From UBA10347 sp905182135 (GTDB lineage: Bacteria > Actinomycetota > Acidimicrobiia > Acidimicrobiales > UBA10347), in NCBI GenBank assembly GCA_963925805.1, contig CAWUSE010000002.1:62001-126000 (forward strand): DNA of 64,000 bases, in the 5' to 3' direction. Below, one piece after another: positions 1 to 8,752 of this stretch (its first letter is position 1; every line of letters starts with the position of its first letter). The translations under genes and the position numbers were made by a program. The notes beneath the pieces are model-generated. The model saw nothing but the letters and a program-made list of their open reading frames with translations. It searched no databases and was not told the DNA's origin.

Positions 1-890
1 TACTGAGGTGGCACAACCCGATGCAGGAAATCTACGACCGACTCTGAGAAGACATCGTTTCGGTCACCCGCCACCATGTGCGACGCGCCAGTGACATTGA
101 CATACTCGGCTTGAGGACACTGCGCTAGAAAGGCCTGAGCACCCTCTTCGCTGAGCACGTCAGAGAGCCCACCACGGACTAGCAACACCGGCAGTTCTAG
201 GTTGTCGGCAGCATCCTCAAGGCGTCGACGGTGCTCGTTCATGTCCCACGTGCCGTTGCGTCGCCGTGGATCCCAATGCCAGTGATACCGGCCGTCGGAG
301 CCAAGCCGCACGTTCTTGGCCAGGCCGTCAAGATTCCGCGGCCGCTTGCGGTGTGGCTGGTAATTGGCAATGGCGGCCGCCACTTCTTCAAGCGAGTCAA
401 ACCCGTCAGGCTTTTGGTCCATAAATGCCTTGATCTTCTTCGAACCTTCGAGTTCGATCCGGGGTGCGATGTCCACCAGCACTAGCGCTGCTGCGTCGAG
501 TCGCCCCGTGCCGACGGCAAGCAAGCTCGTGCTTCCGCCCATCGAAGCCCCTACGAGGATCGGCTGTTGAGCCCCGACCGACTCGACAACGGCCAATAGA
601 TCTTGCACGTTCATCTCGGGTTCATAGGACGCGTCTTCAGGCCAATCTGAATCACCGTGGCCTCGTGAATCCATGGCGATGGCGTAGTAACCGGCCTCGC
701 CGAGTGTCTCGCCTGCGCCCCGCCAGGCATGGCGCGTTTGACCGCCGCCATGCTGCAAAATCACGACCCGGCCACCCGGGTCACCCCAGGCGTCACCCCG
801 AATGGTCACACCGCCGGCTCCTTGCCATTCGTGCATGGGTTCAGGAGCGCCTGGCAACCGCGTACGTTCGAACATTTCGCTGCCTGTCAT
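1..890 (-). CDS. Alpha/beta-fold hydrolase, C-terminus cut by window edge
   Basis: The frame read leftward from the ATG at 890 stays open to the window edge, giving about 296 residues, so the gene is 3'-partial. It has the alpha/beta-hydrolase layout. An oxyanion-loop HGGG lies near residue 47. The nucleophile elbow GASMGGS carries the likely catalytic serine near residue 115. A late GGLSD supplies the candidate acid, and GASHMVAGD holds the candidate catalytic histidine. Only a few C-terminal residues should be missing. The substrate cannot be read from sequence; small esters, epoxides or lactones are typical of the family. No clear Shine-Dalgarno precedes the ATG, and a second ATG five codons in (MFERTR) is an alternative start. 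Confidence 0.85.
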   Translation of the reverse strand, partial: MTGSEMFERTRLPGAPEPMHEWQGAGGVTIRGDAWGDPGGRVVILQHGGGQTRHAWRGAGETLGEAGYYAIAMDSRGHGDSDWPEDASYEPEMNVQDLLAVVESVGAQQPILVGASMGGSTSLLAVGTGRLDAAALVLVDIAPRIELEGSKKIKAFMDQKPDGFDSLEEVAAAIANYQPHRKRPRNLDGLAKNVRLGSDGRYHWHWDPRRRNGTWDMNEHRRRLEDAADNLELPVLLVRGGLSDVLSEEGAQAFLAQCPQAEYVNVTGASHMVAGDRNDVFSESVVDFLHRVVPPQ

Positions 891-1334
891 GACTCAACCA
901 TGCAGGGCGAAGCGCCGTCCCAACAAATCCGAGGCATCGACCGCTCACACTGGCTTAGATCCCAACCACATCAACGCGCAAGCCAACGACACGGTGCCTT
1001 CAGACGTAACACGTTCGGTTCTCCCCCCACTTCACCGCCAGTGCCGAACCAACCGCACTGACAGTTTCTCGATTCCTAGAAATCCCGGCGTGGCCTTTAT
1101 CAACCGCCGTATCTACGGAGAAACGATCATGCACGCCTCCCCGCTGTGGCTCACTGGCCAGCCATCGGGCATGCAAGCCCAAGTCGGCCTGATCGAACGC
1201 ACCAACTACACCAGCGAGGCCTACCTCTTCACTCGTAGGCTCTACCCTCCTCCGGAGGCGACGACGACGCAGATTCTTCGCCGAACTTCTTCGCCACACG
1301 GGACGCGTCTAGCGTGCTCTGTATGGGGATGCGG
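891..1334. other. Gene-poor stretch between hydrolase and GIY-YIG-like gene
   Basis: No frame here gives a convincing complete gene. A protein-like plus-strand reading at about 1085-1255 (containing NRRIYGETIMHASPLWLTG) lacks a plausible start and runs out of frame, so it may be a gene remnant; I do not recognise the family. The stretch must hold the promoters of the flanking divergent genes, but no clear -35/-10 pair stands out. Confidence 0.35.
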
Positions 1335-1688
1335 ATGACGAAGCCTGTGGTCGATCTGACCGAAACGACGATCGACGCGCTGCCGGCGCAGCTTGGTGTG
1401 TACGAGATCGTTGATCGAACGGGGACAACAGTCACGATTGGCTACGCCGGTGGCCGAGAAGCCTTCGGCATACGCACGGCCCTCCACCGAGAACTGACCG
1501 ACCACGGCGTGGGAGGTCTACGGTTTCGACACGAGTTCACACACGGCTACTTGACCCGCTGGCAAGAATTGCTGATGCTCTACGAAGCGGACCATGGTGC
1601 CTTGCCATCTGGCAATGTGGGCCATCTCGGCACACTCGGCCGTCTCAGCCCGCTGTCGGCAGAACCAGCGCCCACGGGGAGTAACTAA
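1335..1688 (+). CDS. Small GIY-YIG-like hypothetical protein
   Basis: This encodes about 117 residues. The N-terminus contains LGVYEIVDRTG followed by VTIGYAGGREAFGIR, which resembles the two short strands of a GIY-YIG-type fold, and later a conserved-looking TRWQELLMLYEADHG. The nuclease residues are not complete, so enzymatic activity is doubtful. Three ATGs (1323, 1329, 1335) and a GTG (1314) are in frame; 1335 is preferred because GGGG sits about seven bases upstream. The stop shares a base with the next start (TAATG), which implies translational coupling to the acyl-CoA dehydrogenase and a role linked to it. Function is unknown. Confidence 0.65.
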   Translation: MTKPVVDLTETTIDALPAQLGVYEIVDRTGTTVTIGYAGGREAFGIRTALHRELTDHGVGGLRFRHEFTHGYLTRWQELLMLYEADHGALPSGNVGHLGTLGRLSPLSAEPAPTGSN

Positions 1689-2854
1689 TGGACCTGACAC
1701 TGAGCGACGAACAGCAACTGATCGTGGACACAGTCCGACGGTATGTGCAGGAGGAGATCGTCCCGCTAGAAGCGGACCTCGATCCCGACGCTGGCGAGCT
1801 GCATCCTGAAGACCAGGCGCGTCTGATCCAGAAAACCCGCGAGATGGGCTTCTACGGACTCGACATCCCGAAGGAATTCGGCGGGCCCGGCATCGACGTA
1901 ACCACTCGGGCATTGATGGCGATCGAGATGAGCCAACACCGGGCTGGGCTGTACAACCCATGCTACGGAACGTTCGGAGGCGCCGGGCTCGCGCAGCTCT
2001 ACGAGGCCACCGAAGATCAGAAGGAGCGGTACCTCTTCCCCACCTTGCGGGGCGAGAAAAAGGGCTGCTTCGCTCTGACTGAACCATCCGGCGGCAGCGA
2101 CCCGGCCCGAGCCATCCAGACCCGAGGCCATCGAGATGGCGATGAGTGGATTCTGAACGGCAGCAAGTTGTATATCAGCGGTGCGGACAAGGCTGACTTT
2201 GCCTTAGTGTTCGCGCGCACCTCCGATGACCCAGGCCGCAACGGCGTCACCGCATTCATCGTCGATACCGACACACCTGGCTTTCATGTGCGCCGCGTCG
2301 TACACACGCTGCGCTCAACCCACTATGCGACCGAGCTGCAGTTCGAAGAGATGCGTATTCCGGCTGCAAACATGTTGGGCGAAGAAAATCGCGGATTCGC
2401 TATCGCCAACGATCGGCTTAGCCGTCAGCGCATTCCGTATGCAGCGGGTTGCCTGGGCGCTGCCATTAAGGCCCAGGAGATGGCCATCGACTGGGCCAAG
2501 AACCGCGAGGCCTTCGGTGGGCTGCTCGCCGAGAAGCAGGCAATCCAGTGGATGATTGTCGACAACGAGATCGACATACGCCACGCCCGCTACTGCATCC
2601 TTGAGGCCGCTCAGAAAGCCGATCGCGGTGAACGTTTCCGCACCGAGGCAGCTATGGCGAAATTGGTTGCAAGCGAAGGATCGGGTCGAGTTGTCGATCG
2701 GGCAATCCAGATTCACGGTGGTGTGGGCGTCACCAAGGACTTGCCGCTCGAACGTTGGTACCGCGAGTTGCGTATCCGCCGCATCGGCGAAGGCCCAAGT
2801 GAAGTCCAGCGACTGATCATGGCGCGAGAAATCCTGGGTGGGTCGTTCAAGTAA
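1688..2854 (+). CDS. Acyl-CoA dehydrogenase
   Basis: At 388 residues this is the normal length for a soluble FAD-dependent acyl-CoA dehydrogenase, which makes the alpha,beta double bond of an acyl-CoA and passes electrons to ETF. The helical N-domain is followed by the beta-domain FAD/substrate signature FALTEPSGGSDP near residue 130. The C-terminal domain carries QIHGGVGVTKDLPLERWYR and RRIGEGPSEVQRLIMAREIL; the glutamate of GEGPSE falls where the catalytic base of medium/short-chain members lies. It starts on the last base of the preceding stop codon. Acyl chain specificity cannot be inferred. Confidence 0.95.
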   Translation: MDLTLSDEQQLIVDTVRRYVQEEIVPLEADLDPDAGELHPEDQARLIQKTREMGFYGLDIPKEFGGPGIDVTTRALMAIEMSQHRAGLYNPCYGTFGGAGLAQLYEATEDQKERYLFPTLRGEKKGCFALTEPSGGSDPARAIQTRGHRDGDEWILNGSKLYISGADKADFALVFARTSDDPGRNGVTAFIVDTDTPGFHVRRVVHTLRSTHYATELQFEEMRIPAANMLGEENRGFAIANDRLSRQRIPYAAGCLGAAIKAQEMAIDWAKNREAFGGLLAEKQAIQWMIVDNEIDIRHARYCILEAAQKADRGERFRTEAAMAKLVASEGSGRVVDRAIQIHGGVGVTKDLPLERWYRELRIRRIGEGPSEVQRLIMAREILGGSFK

Positions 2855-3075
2855 CAGACGGGCCGGTTGGGACGTGTCCGTGCGGCCCCTGCTGCACCGT
2901 GGCAGCCGCAGTCGCCACGCGCAGAGTCGAACCGGCATGGCTCTCGAAGCCCACACCGAATGGGCCGAGGTCACTAGATATGGCCGACGCCTGCCTAACC
3001 GTCGGCTGAAAGCGGCTCGTTGCCAAGATCGAGTCTGACAGCAGCAGTTCTCGTCTAAAGCCCAGTTCTATTCGG

Positions 3076-4092
3076 CTAGGTCTGTGCCTCTAGATCGATT
3101 CGGTAGACGCGCGCTGCGGTACCAGCGAATAAGTCAGCCTGTTCTGCTGCCGAGTAATCGCTGGCCATGATCTGCATCGCGTTCCAGAGAACGGCATAGG
3201 GCAAGGACTGGCGATCGACCGGGAAATTCGACTCGAACATGCACCGGCTCGGACCAAAGGTATCGATGCACCACGACACATCATCAGACCAGTACTCGGC
3301 CACCTGCTCCGATGTTGGCGGGCGATGAAATTCGCTCCAACCGGTGCCAAAGGTGTTGTCCATACCGATGCCGCCAACCTTGAGCACGATGTTCGGGCAG
3401 GCCGCTGCCGCCGTCATTGCCTGCGTCCAATCGCCGAGCACCTGATCACGACGTTCGGCATAGGGGCCCACTCCTATCCGTCCACCAAGATGGTCCAGCA
3501 CGATGGGCAACTCAGGAACTGCCTCCGCTAGTTCAACTAGTTCACCAATCTGGTGGTGATATAGCCAGGCATCGAAGCTGTAACCAAGCGACGCCAGCGT
3601 TCGGGCTCCTGCTATGAATTCGGGCGACTGCATCATGTGTTCAGTCGAACCTGTATGGGCGTTATGCACCTGGGGATCAGCATCCCACGGAGTCGCATGG
3701 CGGATGCCTCGAAACAGACCAGCGCCTTCTTTCTCATGGGCAGCGAGTACCTCGGCAACGGCGTCTCCCAGCTGAAGGTCCGCATGGCTCACGATCGCAC
3801 CAATCACCGCACCATCACGCTCGGCCATTTCAGCTGCCTCGCCGGCGACGAAACGAGTTTCACCAACCGGCGCCATGTGCGGCTCAGCATCGCGGTCCCA
3901 CTTCGACCTGCACTCAACGAACACCGTGTGGGTCACATTGTGTGTGCTGCCGGTGTCGGCAAGTAACTCGTTGGCAAGGTAAGTGCTGTCGTTGCGATTC
4001 CAAAGATGATGATGCGGATCAATGATCGGTTGAATGGGGTCAATGGCAGCTTCGCTTCGTAGCGACAACCAGTCGAATCGGTCGAGTTCCAT
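3076..4092 (-). CDS. Amidohydrolase-family metal-dependent hydrolase (TIM barrel)
   Basis: The N-terminal motif PIIDPHHHLWNRND is the metal-binding HxH strand of the amidohydrolase-2/ACMSD-like superfamily. Further conserved elements are VFVECRS, GLFRGIRHATPWD, LPIVLDHLGG and, near the end, CMFESNFPVDRQSLPY, in which the aspartate/asparagine position corresponds to the last metal ligand. Members hydrolyse or decarboxylate cyclic acids and lactones in aromatic and sugar-acid breakdown. The ATG at 4092 (MELDRFDW) is chosen; the frame is open further upstream to 4149, but those residues look non-coding. The gene stands alone, divergent from the crotonase gene. Confidence 0.9.
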   Translation of the reverse strand: MELDRFDWLSLRSEAAIDPIQPIIDPHHHLWNRNDSTYLANELLADTGSTHNVTHTVFVECRSKWDRDAEPHMAPVGETRFVAGEAAEMAERDGAVIGAIVSHADLQLGDAVAEVLAAHEKEGAGLFRGIRHATPWDADPQVHNAHTGSTEHMMQSPEFIAGARTLASLGYSFDAWLYHHQIGELVELAEAVPELPIVLDHLGGRIGVGPYAERRDQVLGDWTQAMTAAAACPNIVLKVGGIGMDNTFGTGWSEFHRPPTSEQVAEYWSDDVSWCIDTFGPSRCMFESNFPVDRQSLPYAVLWNAMQIMASDYSAAEQADLFAGTAARVYRIDLEAQT

Positions 4093-4656
4093 TCCTACAT
4101 TGTGGCAAACACAGACCCCGATGACTAACCCCGAGATGGAAACAACCATCTTTGGGCAAGTGCGTCACCTGCTAAGGCAGAGGTAGTGGCGCTTGTCGGC
4201 CATTGCTTTCCGGGCGGCACGCGCACCATCGAGCACCGTGAGAACGGGCCACTCAGCGACTGCACCGGTCATGAACAGATGCCCGATTGAGTTGTCCCAT
4301 CCCATTGCGCTGTTCCACGTCCCAGCCCAGGGGAAGACGCGTCGCAACCTGCGCACGAAGGCAGCGGGTCTCGTTCGTTGATCCGGGGCTTGACCATCAA
4401 GAAGTAACAGCGAGTGGCACCGACATCGAGTAGCACCGACATCGCGCTCGACTTAGTCGAGGGTGGGTGACCTACACCGTGCGGCGTGCGCGTTGGGGAG
4501 CCTGTAGATCTATCGTCACTGGCGTCGGCGTGATAGCACTGAGTGATAAGGAAGCCGAGGTAATTCGAGTCATACATCAAGCTTCCCCAGGAACATGAGC
4601 TCGAGCGCAGCCCATAATTACGCCATGCCTCTCATCCATTAGGGACCCAAATTTTT
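4093..4656. other. Intergenic stretch with a possible gene remnant
   Basis: No intact gene is visible. A minus-strand reading at 4165-4356 (containing GWDNSIGHLFMTGAVAEWPV and ending in LDGARAARKAMA) is protein-like and vaguely resembles the C-terminus of an FAD oxidoreductase, but it is only 63 codons and has no supporting start. An 11-base direct repeat (tagcaccgacatcg-type) occurs near 4411-4442. Confidence 0.3.
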
Positions 4657-5502
4657 ATGAATACGATCGACTCTGAGCGGCACGACACTTCTGTCGTGGT
4701 CACGTTGAACAATCCGGATGCATTCAATGCGTTAGCTCCGAACATGACCGACGACCTCGTCCAGGCACTAAGAGAAGCCGCTGCAGATCGCTCGTGCCGG
4801 GCGATCATTCTCACTGGTGCCGGACAAACAGCGTTCTGTGCCGGTATCGACGTCAAGTCGGTTGCAGCGAGAGACGCCTCAGCCGCCGCTGCTACCGGCG
4901 ACCGACTTGATCCTGTCGCCCAAGGTTTCGAGAGCCTGCACCACCATCTCTCCTCGATGATCCGCACAATCCACACGCTGCCCATACCGGTTATCTCCGC
5001 AGTCAATGGCCACGCCATCGGAGCCGGGTTCGCTCTGGCCGCAGCCAGCGACCTGAGGGTCGCCGGCACGAACGCCAAGTTTGCCGACGGGTTCATCGGT
5101 CGTGGAATCTCGGGCTGCGAACTTGGACTGTCCTACTTCCTGCCCAAACTTGTTGGTGCATCCGTTGCGTTTGACTGGATGCTCACTGGTCGCAGGGTCA
5201 AAGCCGACGAGGCGGCCCGGTCCGGATTTATTGGCCAAGTCGTGGATCCCGCCGACACGGTCGAGACAGCGCTAGCGCTCGGGCGCTCGATTGCCGAGCT
5301 CGCACCAATGGCAGTGTCGATGACCAAAGAAGTCATGTGGAGCAATCTGCACGCAGCGAGCCTTGACCAGGCTCTGGCCCTCGAAGGCCGCAACCAGGCC
5401 ATGACCCGCACAACCGCAGACGCCGTCGAAGCCAGGCTGTCCTTCCTCGAAAAACGACCACCGGTCTTCAAGGAGCCATCTAACCCAAGGATTGTTCGCT
5501 AA
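4657..5502 (+). CDS. Crotonase (enoyl-CoA hydratase/isomerase family)
   Basis: This 281-residue protein has the crotonase oxyanion-hole segments AFCAGIDVKS and AVNGHAIGAGFALAAASDLR. The two glutamates used by classical enoyl-CoA hydratase are not in place: GGGCE is GAGFA and the PEI position is GFI. Instead there is GISGCELGLSYFLPKLVG, a pattern I associate with an actinobacterial EchA subgroup. It may therefore be an isomerase, hydrolase or hydratase using another acid/base. The AFNAL motif near residue 22 and TKEVMW in the C-terminal region are typical. It is followed 34 bases later by a dioxygenase on the same strand, so the two may be cotranscribed. Confidence 0.9.
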   Translation: MNTIDSERHDTSVVVTLNNPDAFNALAPNMTDDLVQALREAAADRSCRAIILTGAGQTAFCAGIDVKSVAARDASAAAATGDRLDPVAQGFESLHHHLSSMIRTIHTLPIPVISAVNGHAIGAGFALAAASDLRVAGTNAKFADGFIGRGISGCELGLSYFLPKLVGASVAFDWMLTGRRVKADEAARSGFIGQVVDPADTVETALALGRSIAELAPMAVSMTKEVMWSNLHAASLDQALALEGRNQAMTRTTADAVEARLSFLEKRPPVFKEPSNPRIVR

Positions 5503-5536
5503 CCAGCCAGCACCACCAAGACGAAAGACCCTCTTC

Positions 5537-6598
5537 ATGAGCGACACCATCGAATCAATCAGCACAATCTCCGGGCCTGCCGCGTGGTACGGCCGAGACC
5601 TGCAAGACAACGACCAATGGATCGAGACGTTGTCCGTCATCGAAATTGCCGAGTTGCTTTCTGCAGTTGCACACCTCGACCAAGCGGGCACGGCGATGCT
5701 TGGAATGACGGCCGCCGACTTCCCGCTTCCGACACTTGGGCCGCGCCTGCTGACGCTCGCGGCCGAACTCGATACAGGCCGCGGCTTCTGGTTGCTACGA
5801 GGCTTGCCCATCGACCAGCTGACCGAGCGCCAAGCGGCCTTCGCCTATTGGGGCCTGGGTCTGCATATGGGTGTCCCTGTTTCGCAAAACGCTAGAGGTC
5901 ATCTTCTCGGTCATGTGATTGACGAGGGACTCGACTACAAGACCGACAATGGTGCCCGGGGCTACCAAACTCGCTTACGGCTGCCGTACCACACCGACAG
6001 TTCCGATGTCGTTGGCCTGCTATGCCTCAAACCAGCCAAGACCGGTGGTCTTAGCTCGGTCGCCTCAACCACCAGCACCTTCAACGAGGTCGTAAAGCGC
6101 CGCCCTGATTTGGCGCACTTCTGGTTCCAAGAGTGGTATTACGACCGTCGCGATGAAGAGCGCCCCGGCGAGAAGCCTTACTTCACGACTCCACTCGCCA
6201 CTCTGAACGAGGGCCTGCTGTCCATTCGGTATGTGCGAAACTTCCTTGATTCGGCGCAACGTCACGACGAGGTCCCTCGCCGAACCGCAGATGAAACCGA
6301 GTTCCTTGACCTCGTCGACGAAATTTCGCACGAGGAAGGCCATGCGCTGCATATGGACTTCCGTCCGGGCGACATCCAGTTCGTGTGTAATTACACGACC
6401 TTCCATTCACGCACCAAGTACGAAGATTTCGAGGATCCTGCCGAGAAGCGACACCTTCTGCGTCTGTGGTTAGCACTTGAGCAAGGTCGCAAAATTCCCG
6501 AGGACTTTGGGCGAGGCAGCCACAACGGCAGTGGTGGCCGAGGCGGCATTCCCGCTGTTCCTGACCGGGCTGAACCAATGGCTGGCACGTACGCGTAA
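5537..6598 (+). CDS. TauD/TfdA-like Fe(II)/2-oxoglutarate dioxygenase
   Basis: This 353-residue protein matches the TauD/TfdA-like non-haem iron oxygenases. The likely iron ligands are His and Asp of PYHTDSSD near residue 155 and a distal His in CNYTTFHSRTKYED near residue 290. The arginine of EKRHLLRLW would bind 2-oxoglutarate. GFWLLRGLPID opens the fold. These enzymes hydroxylate small acids, sulfonates or carnitine-like substrates; the substrate here is unknown. The start is the ATG at 5537 (MSDTIES); the frame is open upstream to a TTG at 5492 inside the crotonase gene. The C-terminal tail (GSHNGSGGRGG) is low-complexity. Confidence 0.9.
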   Translation: MSDTIESISTISGPAAWYGRDLQDNDQWIETLSVIEIAELLSAVAHLDQAGTAMLGMTAADFPLPTLGPRLLTLAAELDTGRGFWLLRGLPIDQLTERQAAFAYWGLGLHMGVPVSQNARGHLLGHVIDEGLDYKTDNGARGYQTRLRLPYHTDSSDVVGLLCLKPAKTGGLSSVASTTSTFNEVVKRRPDLAHFWFQEWYYDRRDEERPGEKPYFTTPLATLNEGLLSIRYVRNFLDSAQRHDEVPRRTADETEFLDLVDEISHEEGHALHMDFRPGDIQFVCNYTTFHSRTKYEDFEDPAEKRHLLRLWLALEQGRKIPEDFGRGSHNGSGGRGGIPAVPDRAEPMAGTYA

Positions 6599-6601
6599 CC
6601 G

Positions 6602-7157
6602 TTTAGCCACACGACCAGCCCGACGCCGCCGGGTCGCGGCACAGTCACGTAGCGCCAGCCGACGACGCGAGTGCCAACAGCATCGAATGGTTGGGCAACG
6701 AGGACTTTAACGACGACTCGCCGCGTGAAGCGGCCCAGACTGGATCGATGGACTCCGCCCGCGCCCGCAGGCGCAGAGTCACGAGACGCTTTGGCTAACT
6801 CTGACTGAGATCTGAGCGATTGCGGTTGTTGCTCTGGGTATCGTCGCCGTCACGGCTTACGAGCGGGTAGAGAGCCCTCTGGCTACATGTCGAGCGCTGG
6901 CCACGCCAACGCCCGAGCCGGTCGTAGCAAATCAGCTCTAGAGTGCGCTGAGCCCCTTGCCAGAATTGGCCACGATCCTGCCGCAGCTCGGCGGGAAACC
7001 CGCCATTCGGTTCGACGACGGCACCGATGCAATGACCGACATCGCTGCGCACGGCGAGTTGGACTGGGGTGACTGGAAATTTGTTGTGCGGCTGGTGCTC
7101 ACCGACCAGGTCTTGCACGTTCTCAGTCCTGCTGGCACCGAGATCGCGACTGGTTAG
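6602..7157 (+). pseudogene. Decayed small-protein gene(s), one with a prepilin-like segment
   Basis: No intact frame spans this interval, but protein-like segments follow one another. DDASANSIEWLGNEDF ends at a TAA after RRRRVTRRFG. In a second frame come LTLTEI, a TGA, then AIAVVALGIVAVTAYERV, a TAG at 6939, and finally LPQLGGKPAIRF...LTDQVLHVLSPAG to the stop at 7157. Basic residues, G, L-T-L-T-E and a hydrophobic run together resemble a type IV prepilin leader, although this may be coincidence. I see it as debris with at least one frameshift and two in-frame stops. Identity is uncertain. Confidence 0.35.
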
Positions 7158-7338
7158 CGAGGATCTGTCGTCCGCTGCACTGACAACCCGATTGGTCAAG
7201 CTTGAGTCGGTGGTTGAACGAAGCGCAGGTGTAAATGCTGAGAGCAGCGACACCTTCCTTCTAGGGAACCCGCCCGCTCCGTCGACTTCTTCGCGCCATG
7301 GAGCGAGGAGATGTCGCAGCTACTACCTGTAGCCAACG

Positions 7339-8349
7339 TCAGTTTTGTGCAGCGAGAGTGAACAGGTCTTCATAGGCAGCGATGCCACGGGGTTCATCGC
7401 GTTGGGCGATACGGAAGGCGATAATCTCGTCGGCGAAGCCTTCGTATTCAGCGATGCGTTGTGCGCATTGTTCGACCGTGCCCGTGATGGTCATGGTGTC
7501 GATAACAGCGTCGGGCACCAGGTCCATGGTTTCGCGCAACTTGCCCTCGGGCATCAACGCCGAGGCTTGGTCCGCAAACTCGGCGAAACCGAGCTGGCGC
7601 AGTTGGGAGTCGTAATACGGATGCGGCACCGGATGGAACAGTTCAGCGATGGCCTTCTTGACTGCGTCTCGTGCTCGTTCGGCATCTTGATTAACGCTGA
7701 CCATCGCAGCCATTGGGAACGCCAATGCGTCAGGGTCGCGACCAGCAGTCGTTGCTCCCCCTTGCGCGTTCGGTCGGACGATGTCGCGCAAGAACTCGAC
7801 CGACGACATGATGCCAACACCCACACCGTCAGACACTTCGCCGGCGAGCTTGACCATGTTTGGCCCCGAAGCTGACAGATAGACGGGAATGGTCGGCCGT
7901 TGCGGTTCATACGACGCCCGCCACCGGATGCTGTGTGCTCGCCCGTTGTGGCGCACCGCTTCGCCTCGTTTGCCTGCGACAACCGCCCGCACGATCGTCA
8001 TGTAGTCGCGCATCTTCGCTATCGGCTTCGACATGTCCGAGCCCATGTACCACTCGTTGAAGTGCTTGTTGCCAGTCCCGACGCCGAGCACGAACCTGCC
8101 ACCGCTCAGGTCATCTAGGTCTCGGGCCATCATGCCAGTGAGCCATGGCTCACGGGCATAGGCGTTCACGACATAGGTACCCACCTGGCACACAGTCGTT
8201 GCGTTGATCACCGCTGCAGCTGGCACCGATGCGCTCCGGCCAGCCTCGACCACGAACATCGAGTCGAAGCCCGCCGCCTCTCCCCTGCCCGCAAGATCCA
8301 CAATCATCTCGAGCGAATCTTCAAACCCCAGTGCCAAACCAAGTCGCAT
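7339..8349 (-). CDS. LLM-class (luciferase-like, probably F420-dependent) oxidoreductase
   Basis: About 336 residues form a luciferase-like TIM barrel: MRLGLALGFEDSLEMIVDLA at the start, FVVEAGRSASVPAAA, YVVNAYAREPWLTGMMARDL, then SGGRFVLGVGTGNKH, the family's flavin-contact segment. A C-terminal TITGTVEQCAQRIAEYEG is typical of the actinobacterial F420-dependent group. The substrate is unknown. The frame remains open upstream to 8637, but that extension encodes short-chain-dehydrogenase sequence and another unexplained piece, so the ATG at 8349 is taken as the start. A weak GAAG precedes it. An apparent fusion protein would result if an upstream start were used. Confidence 0.85.
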   Translation of the reverse strand: MRLGLALGFEDSLEMIVDLAGRGEAAGFDSMFVVEAGRSASVPAAAVINATTVCQVGTYVVNAYAREPWLTGMMARDLDDLSGGRFVLGVGTGNKHFNEWYMGSDMSKPIAKMRDYMTIVRAVVAGKRGEAVRHNGRAHSIRWRASYEPQRPTIPVYLSASGPNMVKLAGEVSDGVGVGIMSSVEFLRDIVRPNAQGGATTAGRDPDALAFPMAAMVSVNQDAERARDAVKKAIAELFHPVPHPYYDSQLRQLGFAEFADQASALMPEGKLRETMDLVPDAVIDTMTITGTVEQCAQRIAEYEGFADEIIAFRIAQRDEPRGIAAYEDLFTLAAQN

Positions 8350-8705
8350 AGCTACTTCATAACCAACCCGAGCACCAGGAACCAATTTCGACAGCTGAGC
8401 CTGTGGCGAACGGATAAGGCCGAGCATATGTCCGGCGCCGATGATGCGATCGACGAATTCGGGTTCGTAGACACTCCATGAATCCTGGTGTACTTGTTCG
8501 TCGATGACATTGACGCCTCCGCCGACGCCGGCGTTGTTGAACAACACGTCAATGTGATCGATCTCGTGGCTGGCTTGCACCGCATCACGAAACACCTGCA
8601 CATGGCGCCATCGGCTCGGGCTGTCGCCAACTGGCACACGAGTTCGCGGCCCATGCCGCTCCCTACTCCGGTAACCACAGCCAACTTGCCCGCATACGTC
8701 TTCAT
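8350..8705 (-). pseudogene. Short-chain dehydrogenase/reductase remnant
   Basis: From the ATG at 8705 the sequence reads MKTYAGKLAVVTGVGSGMGR, a clear SDR Rossmann start (TGxxxGxG). After roughly 30 residues the frame changes and resumes with QVFRDAVQASHEIDHIDVLF followed by NNAGVGGG, the SDR NNAG motif. About 45 residues that should lie between these motifs are missing. The catalytic YxxxK half is absent. The downstream reading (VYEPEFVDRIIGAGHMLGL...) is not SDR-like and runs into the LLM gene. This is a gene destroyed by internal deletion plus truncation, whose ruin now abuts the LLM enzyme. Confidence 0.8.
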
Positions 8706-8752
8706 GATGTGCTCTGTCGCTCGCCCAAGGTCACCCTGCCTTCAACAGCGTC

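Noticed and set aside
1000..1299. 99-codon minus-strand gene
   Set aside because: Arginine-rich composition without a motif or ribosome-binding site; likely a chance frame.
7339..8637. A genuine SDR-LLM fusion protein of 432 residues
   Set aside because: The SDR part lacks its catalytic half and part of its core, and the LLM enzyme has its own good start at 8349.
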